From Streptomyces sp. NBC_00377 (GTDB taxonomy: Bacteria > Actinomycetota > Actinomycetes > Streptomycetales > Streptomycetaceae): a DNA stretch of 64,000 bases. The position numbers and the translations under genes are program-made. Positions within the stretch are counted from its first letter, which is position 1. Each line of letters opens with the position of its first letter. The DNA is taken from positions 3,658,001 through 3,722,000 of the forward strand of contig NZ_CP107958.1 of the NCBI RefSeq assembly GCF_036075115.1, given 5' to 3'. Positions 33,765-41,969 of the stretch are shown here, piece by piece. The notes beneath the pieces were generated by a model that made no database searches, had not been told where the DNA came from, and worked only from the letters and a program-made list of their open reading frames with translations.

Positions 33765-34895
33765 TCACGCGCTCACCTCCCGGCAGGCTCGGTAGAAGTC
33801 GGTCCAGCCGGCACGTTCCCGGACGACCGCTTCCAGGTACTCCTGCCAGACGACACGGTCGGCCGCCGGGTCACGGACGACGGCCCCGAGGATGCCCGCG
33901 GCCACGTCCCCCGCCCGCAGCACGCCGTCCCCGAAGTGCGCGGCCAGCGCGAGACCGCTGGTGACGACGGAGATGGCCTCCGCGGTGGACAGCGTTCCGC
34001 TCGGTGACTTCACCTTGGTGCGGCCGTCGGCGGTGACGCCCGCGCGCAGTTCCCGGAAGACCGTCACCACCCGGCGGATCTCGTCGACGCCGTCGGGGGC
34101 GGCCGGCAGGTCCAGGGAACGCCCGATCTGGTCGACGCGCCGGGCGACGATGTCGACCTCGGCCTCGACGGTCTCCGGCAACGGCAGCACCACCGTGTTG
34201 AAGCGGCGGCGCAGTGCGCTGGACAGCTCGTTGACCCCGCGGTCGCGGTCGTTGGCGGTGGCGATCAGGCTGAACCCGCGGACCGCCTGCACCTCCTGCC
34301 CCAACTCCGGTATCGGCAGCGTCTTCTCCGACAGGATGGTGATGAGGGTGTCCTGCACGTCGGCCGGGATACGGGTCAGTTCCTCCACCCGTACCGTCGT
34401 CCCCTCCGCCATGGCCCGCATGACGGGGCTGGGCACCAGCGCGGCCCTGCTCGGCCCGTTCGTGAGCAGCTGCGCGTAGTTCCAGCCGTAGCGGATCGCC
34501 TCCTCGGGTGTCCCCGCGGTGCCCTGCACCAGCAGCGTCGAGTCACCGCTGACCGCCGCCGCCAGGTGCTCGGAGACCCAGGTCTTGGCGGTTCCCGGGA
34601 CACCGAGCAGGAGCAGGGCGCGGTCGGTGGCGAGGGTCGACACGGCGACCTCGACGATGCGGCGCGGGCCCACGTACTTCGGCGAGATCGTGGTGCCGTC
34701 CGGCAGGACGCCACCGAGAAGGTAGGTGGCTACGGCCCACGGCGACAGCTTCCAGCGGGCCGGACGCGGGCGCTCGTCCTGCGCGGCCAGCGCGGCGAGT
34801 TCGTCGGCGAAGGCGTCCTCGGCGTGCGGGCGCAGTGCCTGAACCGACGCGGTCCCACTCGGCTCCACGGACGTTGGATCTACGGACACAGACAT
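33765..34895 (-). CDS. MoxR-type AAA+ ATPase (YehL-like)
   Basis: 376-aa ATPase. Walker A is LLGVPGTAKTWVSEHL near residue 105. The Walker B/sensor region reads TTVRVEELTRIPADVQDTLI, in place of the usual DE pair. Sensor 1 is FSLIATANDRDRG, followed by ELSSALRRRFNTVVLPLPE with the arginine finger. The ATG at 34895 follows GAGGGGG and is preferred to a longer frame. First gene of the operon with DUF5682 and VWA; it probably remodels a client held by the VWA partner. Divergent from the SWIM gene with 145 nt between starts. Confidence 0.88.
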   Translation of the reverse strand: MSVSVDPTSVEPSGTASVQALRPHAEDAFADELAALAAQDERPRPARWKLSPWAVATYLLGGVLPDGTTISPKYVGPRRIVEVAVSTLATDRALLLLGVPGTAKTWVSEHLAAAVSGDSTLLVQGTAGTPEEAIRYGWNYAQLLTNGPSRAALVPSPVMRAMAEGTTVRVEELTRIPADVQDTLITILSEKTLPIPELGQEVQAVRGFSLIATANDRDRGVNELSSALRRRFNTVVLPLPETVEAEVDIVARRVDQIGRSLDLPAAPDGVDEIRRVVTVFRELRAGVTADGRTKVKSPSGTLSTAEAISVVTSGLALAAHFGDGVLRAGDVAAGILGAVVRDPAADRVVWQEYLEAVVRERAGWTDFYRACREVSA

Positions 34896-35040
34896 GGCTG
34901 AGGCCCCCTCCAGCTCGGCCGGTTGCGATCTGGTGTCCACCGTGCACCACACCACTGACAATGCGACCTGACCTGCACAAACGCACTCGCGCCCGGGTTC
35001 GCGGGACCGATTGTCAGTGGGAGGATCTACCTTCGGGGAC
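34896..35040. promoter_or_regulatory. Divergent promoter region of the MoxR and SWIM operons
   Basis: 145 nt between the start codons. ACCACTGACAATGCGACC (about 34951-34968) and CCGATTGTCAGTGGGAGG (about 35009-35026) contain CACTGACAAT and its complement ATTGTCAGTG, an inverted pair about 58 bp apart. This could be a shared operator controlling both operons together. Confidence 0.5.
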
Positions 35041-36393
35041 ATGACTCAGCAGGGGGTGCGCTGGACCGCGGACCAGGTGCTGGCACTGGCGCCTGACTCC
35101 ACGTCACGCAAGGCGGGGAGCGGACTCGGCACGGCCGGTCCGTGGTCCGGGACGGGCAGTTCGCGGGAGGGCGCGGTGTGGGGGCTGTGCGAGGGCGGTG
35201 GCGGCCTGCCCTACCGGACGGTCGTCGACACCGCGGACGCGGCCGGTCCGGCGTACAGGTGCAGCTGCCCGAGCCGTAAGTTCCCCTGCAAACACGCGCT
35301 CGGGCTGCTGCTGCTCTGGTCGGGCGGCGAGGGATCGATGCCGGCGGGGCAGGCACCGGACTGGGCTGAAGAGTGGATCGCGGGGCGCAGGCGTGCGCAG
35401 GAGAAACGGGAGGCGGGCCCCACGGGTTCCGCGACCGGCCCCGCCGATCCGGAGGGGGCGCGCCGCCGGGCGGAACGGCGCGCCGAGCGGATCACCTCGG
35501 GGGCGACAGAGCTGGAGGAGCGGCTGGCCGATCTTCTGCGCTCCGGCCTGGCCTCGGCCGAGCAGTCGGGGTACGGGCTGTGGGAGGAGACGGCGGCCCG
35601 CATGGTCGACGCGCAGGCGCCCGGACTGGCCGCCCGGGTGCGGGAGTTGGGTTCGATACCGGCATCCGGGCCGGGCTGGCCGGTGCGGCTGCTGGAGGAG
35701 TGTGCGCTGCTCCATCTCCTCGACCAGGGCTGGCTGCACCGTGAGCGGCTGCCGGACGCCCTGGCGGCGACGGTCCGCGCCCGTGTGGGCCTGCCCTCCT
35801 CGGCGGTGGGCCCGCCGGTCCGGGACCAGTGGCTGGTGCTCGCCCAGTACGACACGCCGGACCCGAAACTGACGACCCGTCGCATCTGGCTCCACGGCAC
35901 CACCTCGGGCCGCACGGCACTTCTCCTCTCCTACGGCGCCGCGGGGCGCGCACCGGAGCTCTCGCTGCCCGTCGGTCTCGCCCTGGACGCCGAACTGTCC
36001 GCGCACGCGGGCACCGGGCAGCAACGGATGTCGCTGGGCGAGCAGTTCGCCCCGCCCGTCCCCACCGGAATCCGGCCCCCGGGCGTGACGCCGACCGAGG
36101 CGACCGCCCGGTACGGCGACACCCTGCGCCGCGACCCCTGGCAGGTCTCCGTCCCGGTGACGCTCGACGCCGTCGTCCCGACGCCGGCCGACGGCTCCTG
36201 GCAACTGGCGGACGCCGAAGGCGACACGGCCCTGCCGCTCACCCGCCTGGCGGCCTCCCGACCCGGCCTGTGGCGCCTGGTGGCCCTCTCGGGCGGTGCC
36301 CCCCTCAGGGTCTTCGGCGAGTGCGGCCACCGTGGCTTCACCCCGTTGACGGCCTGGCCGACCGGCGCTGGAGAGGCGGTACGGCTGTGCTGA
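35041..36393 (+). CDS. SWIM zinc finger protein (YehQ-like)
   Basis: 450-aa protein. The SWIM motif CxCx(n)CxH is visible as YRCSCPSRKFPCKHALGLLLLW near residues 75-96. SWIM fingers bind DNA or protein partners. The central part is rich in charged helical segments, and the C-terminal ~150 residues look beta-rich with no named domain. ATG at 35041 is chosen over a start 10 codons earlier. Divergent from the MoxR operon and followed after 130 nt by a DUF5691 gene; the set mirrors E. coli yehL-yehM-yehP-yehQ. Confidence 0.87.
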   Translation: MTQQGVRWTADQVLALAPDSTSRKAGSGLGTAGPWSGTGSSREGAVWGLCEGGGGLPYRTVVDTADAAGPAYRCSCPSRKFPCKHALGLLLLWSGGEGSMPAGQAPDWAEEWIAGRRRAQEKREAGPTGSATGPADPEGARRRAERRAERITSGATELEERLADLLRSGLASAEQSGYGLWEETAARMVDAQAPGLAARVRELGSIPASGPGWPVRLLEECALLHLLDQGWLHRERLPDALAATVRARVGLPSSAVGPPVRDQWLVLAQYDTPDPKLTTRRIWLHGTTSGRTALLLSYGAAGRAPELSLPVGLALDAELSAHAGTGQQRMSLGEQFAPPVPTGIRPPGVTPTEATARYGDTLRRDPWQVSVPVTLDAVVPTPADGSWQLADAEGDTALPLTRLAASRPGLWRLVALSGGAPLRVFGECGHRGFTPLTAWPTGAGEAVRLC

Positions 36394-36523
36394 ACCGAGC
36401 CCCGCGACTGCCCCGACGGCCCCGAACAGAACACCACCCACCGCTACGGCCGCACCGATGCCCAGGGGCGCCACGGCGGCCACCCCGACCACGACGATGA
36501 CGACGGCAAGAGAAGGGAGCCCG

Positions 36524-38137
36524 ATGAACGCGCACCCGTCCCGCCTTCCGACGCCCGCCTGGGAGGACCTGGTCACCGCGGCCCTGCTCGGCACGGACCG
36601 CCGTACACCCCCGGGGGCGGCCCCCGGCCGGTCCGCGCCGGCCGCCCTGCTGGACGCGGCGGCCGCGGAGACCGTACGCCGACGGGCCGGCCTGCGTCCG
36701 GGTCCGGCGGCCCCCCTCCTGGAGCCCGCTCCCGAGGACCCGCGCCCGAAGCTGCCCGTCGCGGCGGCCCGTCGGCTCGCATTCCTCCTGGCCGACCGCC
36801 CCGGCACCGGCACCGGCGGCCGCCGAGGTACGGCACCGGATCTCATGGAGCTGCTGCCCCAGTGGCTGACGGCGGTGAACACCCGGGGGTTCGCCGCGCC
36901 CGCCGAGTCCCTCCCCGCACTCCTCGACGCGGCACGCGGACGTACGGATCTGCGCGCGGCGGCGCTGGAGTTCGCCGGGCCGCGGGCCCTGTGGCTGGCC
37001 CGGCTGAACCCCGACTGGCGGTTCGCACTGCGCGCGACCCCGGGCGGCGGCGCCTCACTGCCCGGCCCCGACGAGCGCCGGCGCGTCGAGACGCTCTGGC
37101 AGGAGGGCCTGTTCGCCGAGCGCGTCGCCCTCCTGGCGGCGATCCGCTTCCGCGCCCCCGACGCGGCCCGTGAGCTGCTGGCCGCCACCTGGTCGACGGA
37201 ACGGGCCGAGGACCGGCTGATGTTCCTGGACTCGCTGCGCACCGGCCTGAGCGCACGGGACGAACCGTTCCTGGAACAGGCGCTGGCGGACCGGAGCCGC
37301 AACGTGCGGGCCACGGCAGCGGAGTTGCTCTCGGCGCTCCCCGGTTCGGCGCTCGCCGCGCGGATGGCGGTCCGGGCAGGCACCTGCGTGGCCGTCGACC
37401 ACACCGCCGACACGCCGACGCTTGTCGTCGAGGCACCGCACGAGTGCGACGCGGCCATGGAACGCGACGGCGTGTCGGCCAAGGCGCCCCCCGGCCGGGG
37501 TGAACGGTCCTGGTGGTTCGGCCAGCTGGTGGAAGCGGCCCCGCTCGCCGCCTGGCAGGCGCGTCTGGGCGGCCGTACGCCGCAGGAGATCGTGGCGCTG
37601 CCGGTGGCCGACGACTGGCTGAGCGAACTGCACGCGGCCTGGTGCCGGGCGGCCGTACGGCAGCGCGACGCCGACTGGTCCCGGGCACTGCTCGGGGCGC
37701 CGTCCTCGCCCGGCGCGGGCGGCCCGGGCGCGGTCTCCCTCGCCGAACGGGCCAAGCTGCTGGGCACGCTTCCGGTGGCCGAACGGGCCGACTGGGTTGC
37801 CGGTTTCATCGCGGCGCACGGCCTGTCGGAGGCGTTCCAACTGCTCGGGGTCTGCGCCGTGCCGTGGGCCGGGCCGCTCGGCCGTTCCGTCGTGGACGCC
37901 CTCAACATCGCGCGGGACGCGGGGAGTTACCCGTGGAGCTTCAGCGGCGTGATGGGTCTGGCTGAACGCTGTCTGGACCCCGCGGAGGCGACCCGCCTCG
38001 ACGCCCTCCTGGCCGTTCCGGACGAACCGGAGGACGCCTCGCCGGGCGCGGGTGGCTACTGGGCGGAGGCGTTCCAGCGGCTGGGAAGGACGCTGCGGCT
38101 GCGGGCGGTGATGGCACAGGAGCTGGAGGTGCCGTGA
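36524..38137 (+). CDS. DUF5691 family protein, HEAT-like
   Basis: 537-aa cytoplasmic protein. The start LPTPAWEDLVTAALLGTDRRTPP is the typical DUF5691 opening. Much of the rest is alpha-helical with repeats such as DEPFLEQALADRSRNVRATAAELLSALPGSALAARM near residue 245, which reads like a HEAT unit and suggests a scaffold role. The ATG at 36524 has AGAAGGGAG 5 nt before it. Second gene of the SWIM operon; consistently linked with MoxR/VWA/SWIM genes in my memory of actinobacterial genomes. Function unknown. Confidence 0.8.
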   Translation: MNAHPSRLPTPAWEDLVTAALLGTDRRTPPGAAPGRSAPAALLDAAAAETVRRRAGLRPGPAAPLLEPAPEDPRPKLPVAAARRLAFLLADRPGTGTGGRRGTAPDLMELLPQWLTAVNTRGFAAPAESLPALLDAARGRTDLRAAALEFAGPRALWLARLNPDWRFALRATPGGGASLPGPDERRRVETLWQEGLFAERVALLAAIRFRAPDAARELLAATWSTERAEDRLMFLDSLRTGLSARDEPFLEQALADRSRNVRATAAELLSALPGSALAARMAVRAGTCVAVDHTADTPTLVVEAPHECDAAMERDGVSAKAPPGRGERSWWFGQLVEAAPLAAWQARLGGRTPQEIVALPVADDWLSELHAAWCRAAVRQRDADWSRALLGAPSSPGAGGPGAVSLAERAKLLGTLPVAERADWVAGFIAAHGLSEAFQLLGVCAVPWAGPLGRSVVDALNIARDAGSYPWSFSGVMGLAERCLDPAEATRLDALLAVPDEPEDASPGAGGYWAEAFQRLGRTLRLRAVMAQELEVP

Positions 38138-38213
38138 GGGGCGGGAGCCGAGGGGGAGTCCGGGGGCGGCACCCCCGGTGGGCGGCCGCCCGAGCGCCCC
38201 GCGCGACCGCCGC

Positions 38214-38630
38214 TCAGGCGCCGGCGGGCTGCCGCACGTTCGCCCGGACCCAGTCCACGATCGAAGCGGTGGTCGCCCCCGGCGTGAAGATCTCCGCGAC
38301 GCCCTTCTCCTTCAGCGGCGCGATGTCCGCCTCCGGGATGATGCCCCCGCCGAAGACCAGGATGTCCGCCGCGTCCCGTTCCTTCAGCAGCTCGATCACC
38401 GCGGTGAAGAGCGTGTTGTGGGCCCCGGACAGGATGGACAGACCGATCGCGTCGGCGTCCTCCTGGATCGCGGTGCCGACGATCTGCTCGGGCGTCTGGT
38501 GGAGCCCGGTGTAGATGACCTCCATGCCGGCGTCGCGCAGCGCCCGCGCGATCACCTTGGCCCCGCGATCGTGGCCGTCGAGTCCCGGCTTGGCCACCAC
38601 CACGCGGATCGGACCGGCTGCCACACCCAT
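38214..38630 (-). CDS. icmB: Cobalamin-binding small subunit, isobutyryl-CoA mutase type
   Basis: 138-aa stand-alone B12-binding domain. It has the DxHxxG motif in KPGLDGHDRGAKVIARAL, the SxL motif in IGLSILSGAH, and the GG motif in ILVFGGGIIPEADI. It matches the small subunit IcmB in length. IcmB pairs with a separately encoded IcmA to isomerise isobutyryl-CoA and n-butyryl-CoA; no IcmA is in this window. Other mutases with split subunits (for example ethylmalonyl-CoA or hydroxyisobutyryl-CoA mutase) use near-identical small subunits. Start chosen at 38630 because GGAGG lies 6 nt upstream. Confidence 0.85.
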   Translation of the reverse strand: MGVAAGPIRVVVAKPGLDGHDRGAKVIARALRDAGMEVIYTGLHQTPEQIVGTAIQEDADAIGLSILSGAHNTLFTAVIELLKERDAADILVFGGGIIPEADIAPLKEKGVAEIFTPGATTASIVDWVRANVRQPAGA

Positions 38631-39129
38631 CACTGCCTCCATGAAGCGACTACGTCCATCCTCAATGGCACGGACCCCCCGTGCCAGACCCGCCCGGGGA
38701 AGTGAACGAACGTTATCGCCAGCATCCCGCAACCGGCAGTTTCACGGTGTCGACCGAGGGGGAAATCACACGAAGGGACACGTTCACCGCGCACCGCTCC
38801 CCCACGTCACGGGGAACAGGCGCACCGGGAGCCGCAACGAGGTCGCCGTACCGTCCGCCAGAGGCCGCTGGCGTGGCGGTGCGGCGCATCGGAGGGCACG
38901 ATGGGCACGTAGGACAGGTAAGGCACGACAGCGAGGAGCCTCGTCGCCACGCCGGCAGGGATCCCCGTACGTCACCGGTGCAACGGGTGTCACACAAGCC
39001 GTACACACCCCGCACTCCGGCCGAACCGGCCCCACGCCCTGTTGTGCCCGATCGACCTCCTCCAGCGCGACTTCCACGAGGGCACACGGGGGACAGAGAC
39101 GTCCTCGGCGTGCCGACAGGAGGTCGGCC
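38631..39129. other. Spacer between icmB and the lipase gene
   Basis: 499 nt holding the divergent 5' regions. No RNA gene, riboswitch or supported ORF recognised; frames on both strands look like shadows without motifs. A strong AGGAGG just before 39130 marks the lipase start. Confidence 0.45.
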
Positions 39130-40119
39130 ATGAAGGTCACCCGGGCACTACAGCCCTTTATTCCGTTGTGTCAGCGTCTGTTGCCGGACCTGCGGACCCT
39201 GCCGGGCATCCTGAACCTCTCGAGCCTGCCGAACCTCCCAGGTCTCCCCGGCCTTCCGAGCAGACTGGCCGGACTGTCCCTGACCCTGCTCAAGGCGACC
39301 GCCCTCGACCTCGCGATACTCGCGGGACACCTGCTCCTCTACCCCTCCGGCATCGCCCAGGAGCGCCGCGCCGCGGTCCGCCCGGCGCTGTCCGGGACGC
39401 CGTCCGCCGGGGACCCGCCGCAGTTGCCGACCCAGGCCCCGCCCCCCGTCGTCCTGCTGCACGGGTTCATCGACAACCGTTCGGTGTTCGTCCTGCTGCG
39501 CCGCAGCCTGGCGCAGCACGGCAGGCACCGGATGGAGTCGCTCAACTACTCGCCCCTGACCTGCGACATCCGGACCGCGGCCGAGCTGCTCGGCCGGCAC
39601 ATAGAGGAGATCTGCGAGCGCACCGGCAGCCCGCAGGTCGACGTGGTCGGACACAGCCTGGGCGGCCTCATCGCCCGCTACTACGTGCAGCGCCTGGGCG
39701 GTGACGGCCGCGTCCGGATCCTGGTCACGCTGGGTACCCCGCACTCCGGCACCCGGGTGGCGCCGCTGGCGAACGCGCACCCGATCGTGCGCCAGATGCG
39801 CCCCGGGTCCGCGGTGATCGAGGAGCTCTCCCGGCCGGCGCCGGGCTGCCGTACGCACTTCGTCAGCTTCTGGAGCGACCTCGACCACCTCATGGACCCG
39901 CTGGAGAGCGCCTGCGTCGATCACCCCGACCTGCTGGCGCAGAACGTGCGGGTGACCGGGATCGGGCATCTCGCCCTGCCCGTGCACCCGGCCGTGGCCA
40001 CCGGCATCCGGCAGGCCCTCGACACGGCGCAGACGGAAGGGTCCCCCGGCGCACGGACGGGCACCCGCAGCGGCCTCTCCCGCGCCGGCTCGCAGACCGA
40101 CGGCCTCACCGTGGCGTGA
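39130..40119 (+). CDS. Alpha/beta hydrolase, triacylglycerol lipase-like
   Basis: 329-aa esterase/lipase. After an N-terminal region rich in Leu/Pro (LPDLRTLPGILNLSSLPNLPGLPGLP) and a hydrophobic helix (about 50-75) comes the lipase core: oxyanion segment VVLLHGFIDNRSVF, nucleophile elbow VVGHSLGGLIARYY, TLGTPHSGTRVAPLA, and a late His in GIGHLALPVHPAV. Probably membrane-attached or exported by the N-terminal helix rather than a classical signal peptide. ATG at 39130 with AGGAGGTC directly upstream. Substrate unknown. Confidence 0.85.
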   Translation: MKVTRALQPFIPLCQRLLPDLRTLPGILNLSSLPNLPGLPGLPSRLAGLSLTLLKATALDLAILAGHLLLYPSGIAQERRAAVRPALSGTPSAGDPPQLPTQAPPPVVLLHGFIDNRSVFVLLRRSLAQHGRHRMESLNYSPLTCDIRTAAELLGRHIEEICERTGSPQVDVVGHSLGGLIARYYVQRLGGDGRVRILVTLGTPHSGTRVAPLANAHPIVRQMRPGSAVIEELSRPAPGCRTHFVSFWSDLDHLMDPLESACVDHPDLLAQNVRVTGIGHLALPVHPAVATGIRQALDTAQTEGSPGARTGTRSGLSRAGSQTDGLTVA

Positions 40120-40372
40120 CGGCCCTCCGCCGAGGCCCTGACGAGGGCCCGGCGGCGCGTCACGACAGCGCTTGCACGGCCGCCCGACAGCGGGCGCAAT
40201 TAGAACGCTATTCGAACGTAGAGCCAAACCCGCGTCCGCCGTTCCCCGAAACACGGCCGAATGCCCCTTTCCCGCGGGCACGAAACCTGCGGAAGATTGT
40301 CGTGCCCGCGTACTGCCGGGTACAGTCGCCGCACTGCTCTGGCAGCCCCTGTTGTCGGCGAAAGAGAAGTTG
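40120..40372. promoter_or_regulatory. Upstream region of the M23 peptidase gene
   Basis: 253 nt. An AT-richer stretch at about 40198-40225 (CAATTAGAACGCTATTCGAACG) is a likely promoter. TTCGAACG and neighbouring bases form a short dyad. No c-di-AMP riboswitch signature is seen here, unlike in front of the P60 gene at 44921. Confidence 0.35.
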
Positions 40373-41902
40373 GTGAACGACCGTCACCCGTCGGGGAGCA
40401 TGACCACCCCGACCCCGGCTTCCGACGCCGCTTCGGCGACCTACGCGTCGTACGGCGCCCAGGAAGCCCAGCACGACGACTTCACCGCGTTCCATGGCTA
40501 CGAGACCGGCGCGTTCGACGCCGGCACCCACGCCACCGGCCACTTCATGGCGGCCGACCCCCTCTTCGGTGAGTTCCCGGGCGGCGACACGACGGCCGTC
40601 ACCGGCACCTACGACGCCACCCAGTGGGGTACCGGCGGCCATCAGCCCCTGGACACGGGCAGCCACCAGAGCCTCACCTACGACGGGTACGCGGCCCAGC
40701 ACCACGCCACGTACGACACGGGCGCGTACGACGCCGGCGCGTGGTCCACCGATCACCACCAGCACCTGTCCGCCATCCCCCAGCAGGGGACGGCACCGGA
40801 TGCCAGTGGCCACGGGGACGCGAGCGCCTGGCTCCAGCCCGACCACTCCGCGAGCCCCGCCGACCGGACCCAGCAGTGGGAATGGGGCACGCAGAACTTC
40901 GACACCGGCGCGTACGACGCCACGCAGTGGAACTCCGCCGGCGGCGAGACCGCCCAGCAGGCCGCAGACGAGTACGAGCAGCAGGCCGAGGTCCCCTTCG
41001 ACCAGCAGGCCACCGCCACCTTCGAGCAGGTCGGGTACGACGAACACGGCCCGGCCGAGGGTGAGTCGTCCGACGACGCTCCGCTCCTCCTGGACGACCA
41101 GGAGGAGGCCGCGCCGGCAACGTCCTTCGCCCCGGGCGGGCGGGCGGCCGGGCGCGGCGCCGGCCGATCCCGGCGCCGGATGCCCGCGAAGCGCTCCGCG
41201 CTGCTGACCGTGGCCGTGCCGTCGGCCTGTGTCATGGGGGTCGCCGGCATCGCCGCGGCCTCGGTCGGCACACTGACCGGTGGCGACGACAAGGACACGA
41301 CGGCGTCCGCCTCGGACGCGCAGGCGGTGAAACCGTCCGCCGCCAACACCAAGCTGGACGCCCAGCTCGAGACGCTCAGCGCCGGCGCCGACGACTTCGC
41401 CGACCGGGCCAGCCGCACGCAGGAACGCATCGACCTCAAGGCGCAGCAGGAGGCCGAGAAGAAGAAGGCGGCGGCCGAGGCGGCCCGCAAGGAGCGGCTG
41501 CGCCCCAAGTACGCCCTCCCGGTCGCGCAGCACGGCCTCAGCGCCTACTTCGGTCAGGCGGGCATCAACTGGATGTCCCAGCACACCGGGATCGACTTCC
41601 CGGTCTCCTACGGCACCACCGTGATGTCGGCCACCGACGGCACCGTCCGGACGCAGTGGAACAGCGCCTACGGCAACATGCTGATCATCACCGCGAAGGA
41701 CGGCACGGAGACCTGGTACTGCCACCTCTCCAGCTACCGGGTGCCCTCCGGCACGACGGTCAAAGCCGGTGAACCGGTCGCGTACTCCGGCAACTCCGGC
41801 AACTCCACCGGACCGCACCTGCACTTCGAGGTCCGGCCCGCGGGAGGATCCGCGATCGACCCGCTGCCGTGGCTGCGCAGCCACGGGCTCAACCCGACGT
41901 AA
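40373..41902 (+). CDS. Membrane-anchored M23 metallopeptidase
   Basis: 509-aa cell-wall hydrolase. The N-terminal ~270 residues are cytoplasmic, acidic and Gln/Tyr-rich, with repeats such as DTGAYDA and TYDATQW. A membrane segment lies at about 278-305 (ALLTVAVPSACVMGVAGIAA). A short coiled coil follows (RTQERIDLKAQQEAEKKKAA), then the peptidase domain at about 380-500. Zinc ligands are HTGIDF and the HLH of GPHLHFEV; family M23 cleaves peptidoglycan cross-links. The GTG at 40373 has AGAGAAG upstream; ATG at 40400 is an alternative. Convergent with pcrA. Confidence 0.87.
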   Translation: MNDRHPSGSMTTPTPASDAASATYASYGAQEAQHDDFTAFHGYETGAFDAGTHATGHFMAADPLFGEFPGGDTTAVTGTYDATQWGTGGHQPLDTGSHQSLTYDGYAAQHHATYDTGAYDAGAWSTDHHQHLSAIPQQGTAPDASGHGDASAWLQPDHSASPADRTQQWEWGTQNFDTGAYDATQWNSAGGETAQQAADEYEQQAEVPFDQQATATFEQVGYDEHGPAEGESSDDAPLLLDDQEEAAPATSFAPGGRAAGRGAGRSRRRMPAKRSALLTVAVPSACVMGVAGIAAASVGTLTGGDDKDTTASASDAQAVKPSAANTKLDAQLETLSAGADDFADRASRTQERIDLKAQQEAEKKKAAAEAARKERLRPKYALPVAQHGLSAYFGQAGINWMSQHTGIDFPVSYGTTVMSATDGTVRTQWNSAYGNMLIITAKDGTETWYCHLSSYRVPSGTTVKAGEPVAYSGNSGNSTGPHLHFEVRPAGGSAIDPLPWLRSHGLNPT

Positions 41903-41919
41903 GTGCGCTCCGCGCTCCG

Positions 41920-41942
41920 GCCCCCGCTGTCGCAGCGGGGGC
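41920..41942. terminator. Bidirectional hairpin terminator
   Basis: GCCCCCGCTG-tcg-CAGCGGGGGC, 10-bp perfect stem, between the convergent M23 and pcrA genes. Confidence 0.85.
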
Positions 41943-41969
41943 CCGCTCGTGCTCTACGCCGTGTCCGGC

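Noticed and set aside
36370..36520. Minus-strand hydrophobic stretch like a two-helix membrane peptide opposite the SWIM-DUF5691 gap
   Set aside because: No start codon or ribosome site, and it continues as shadow frame through both flanking genes.
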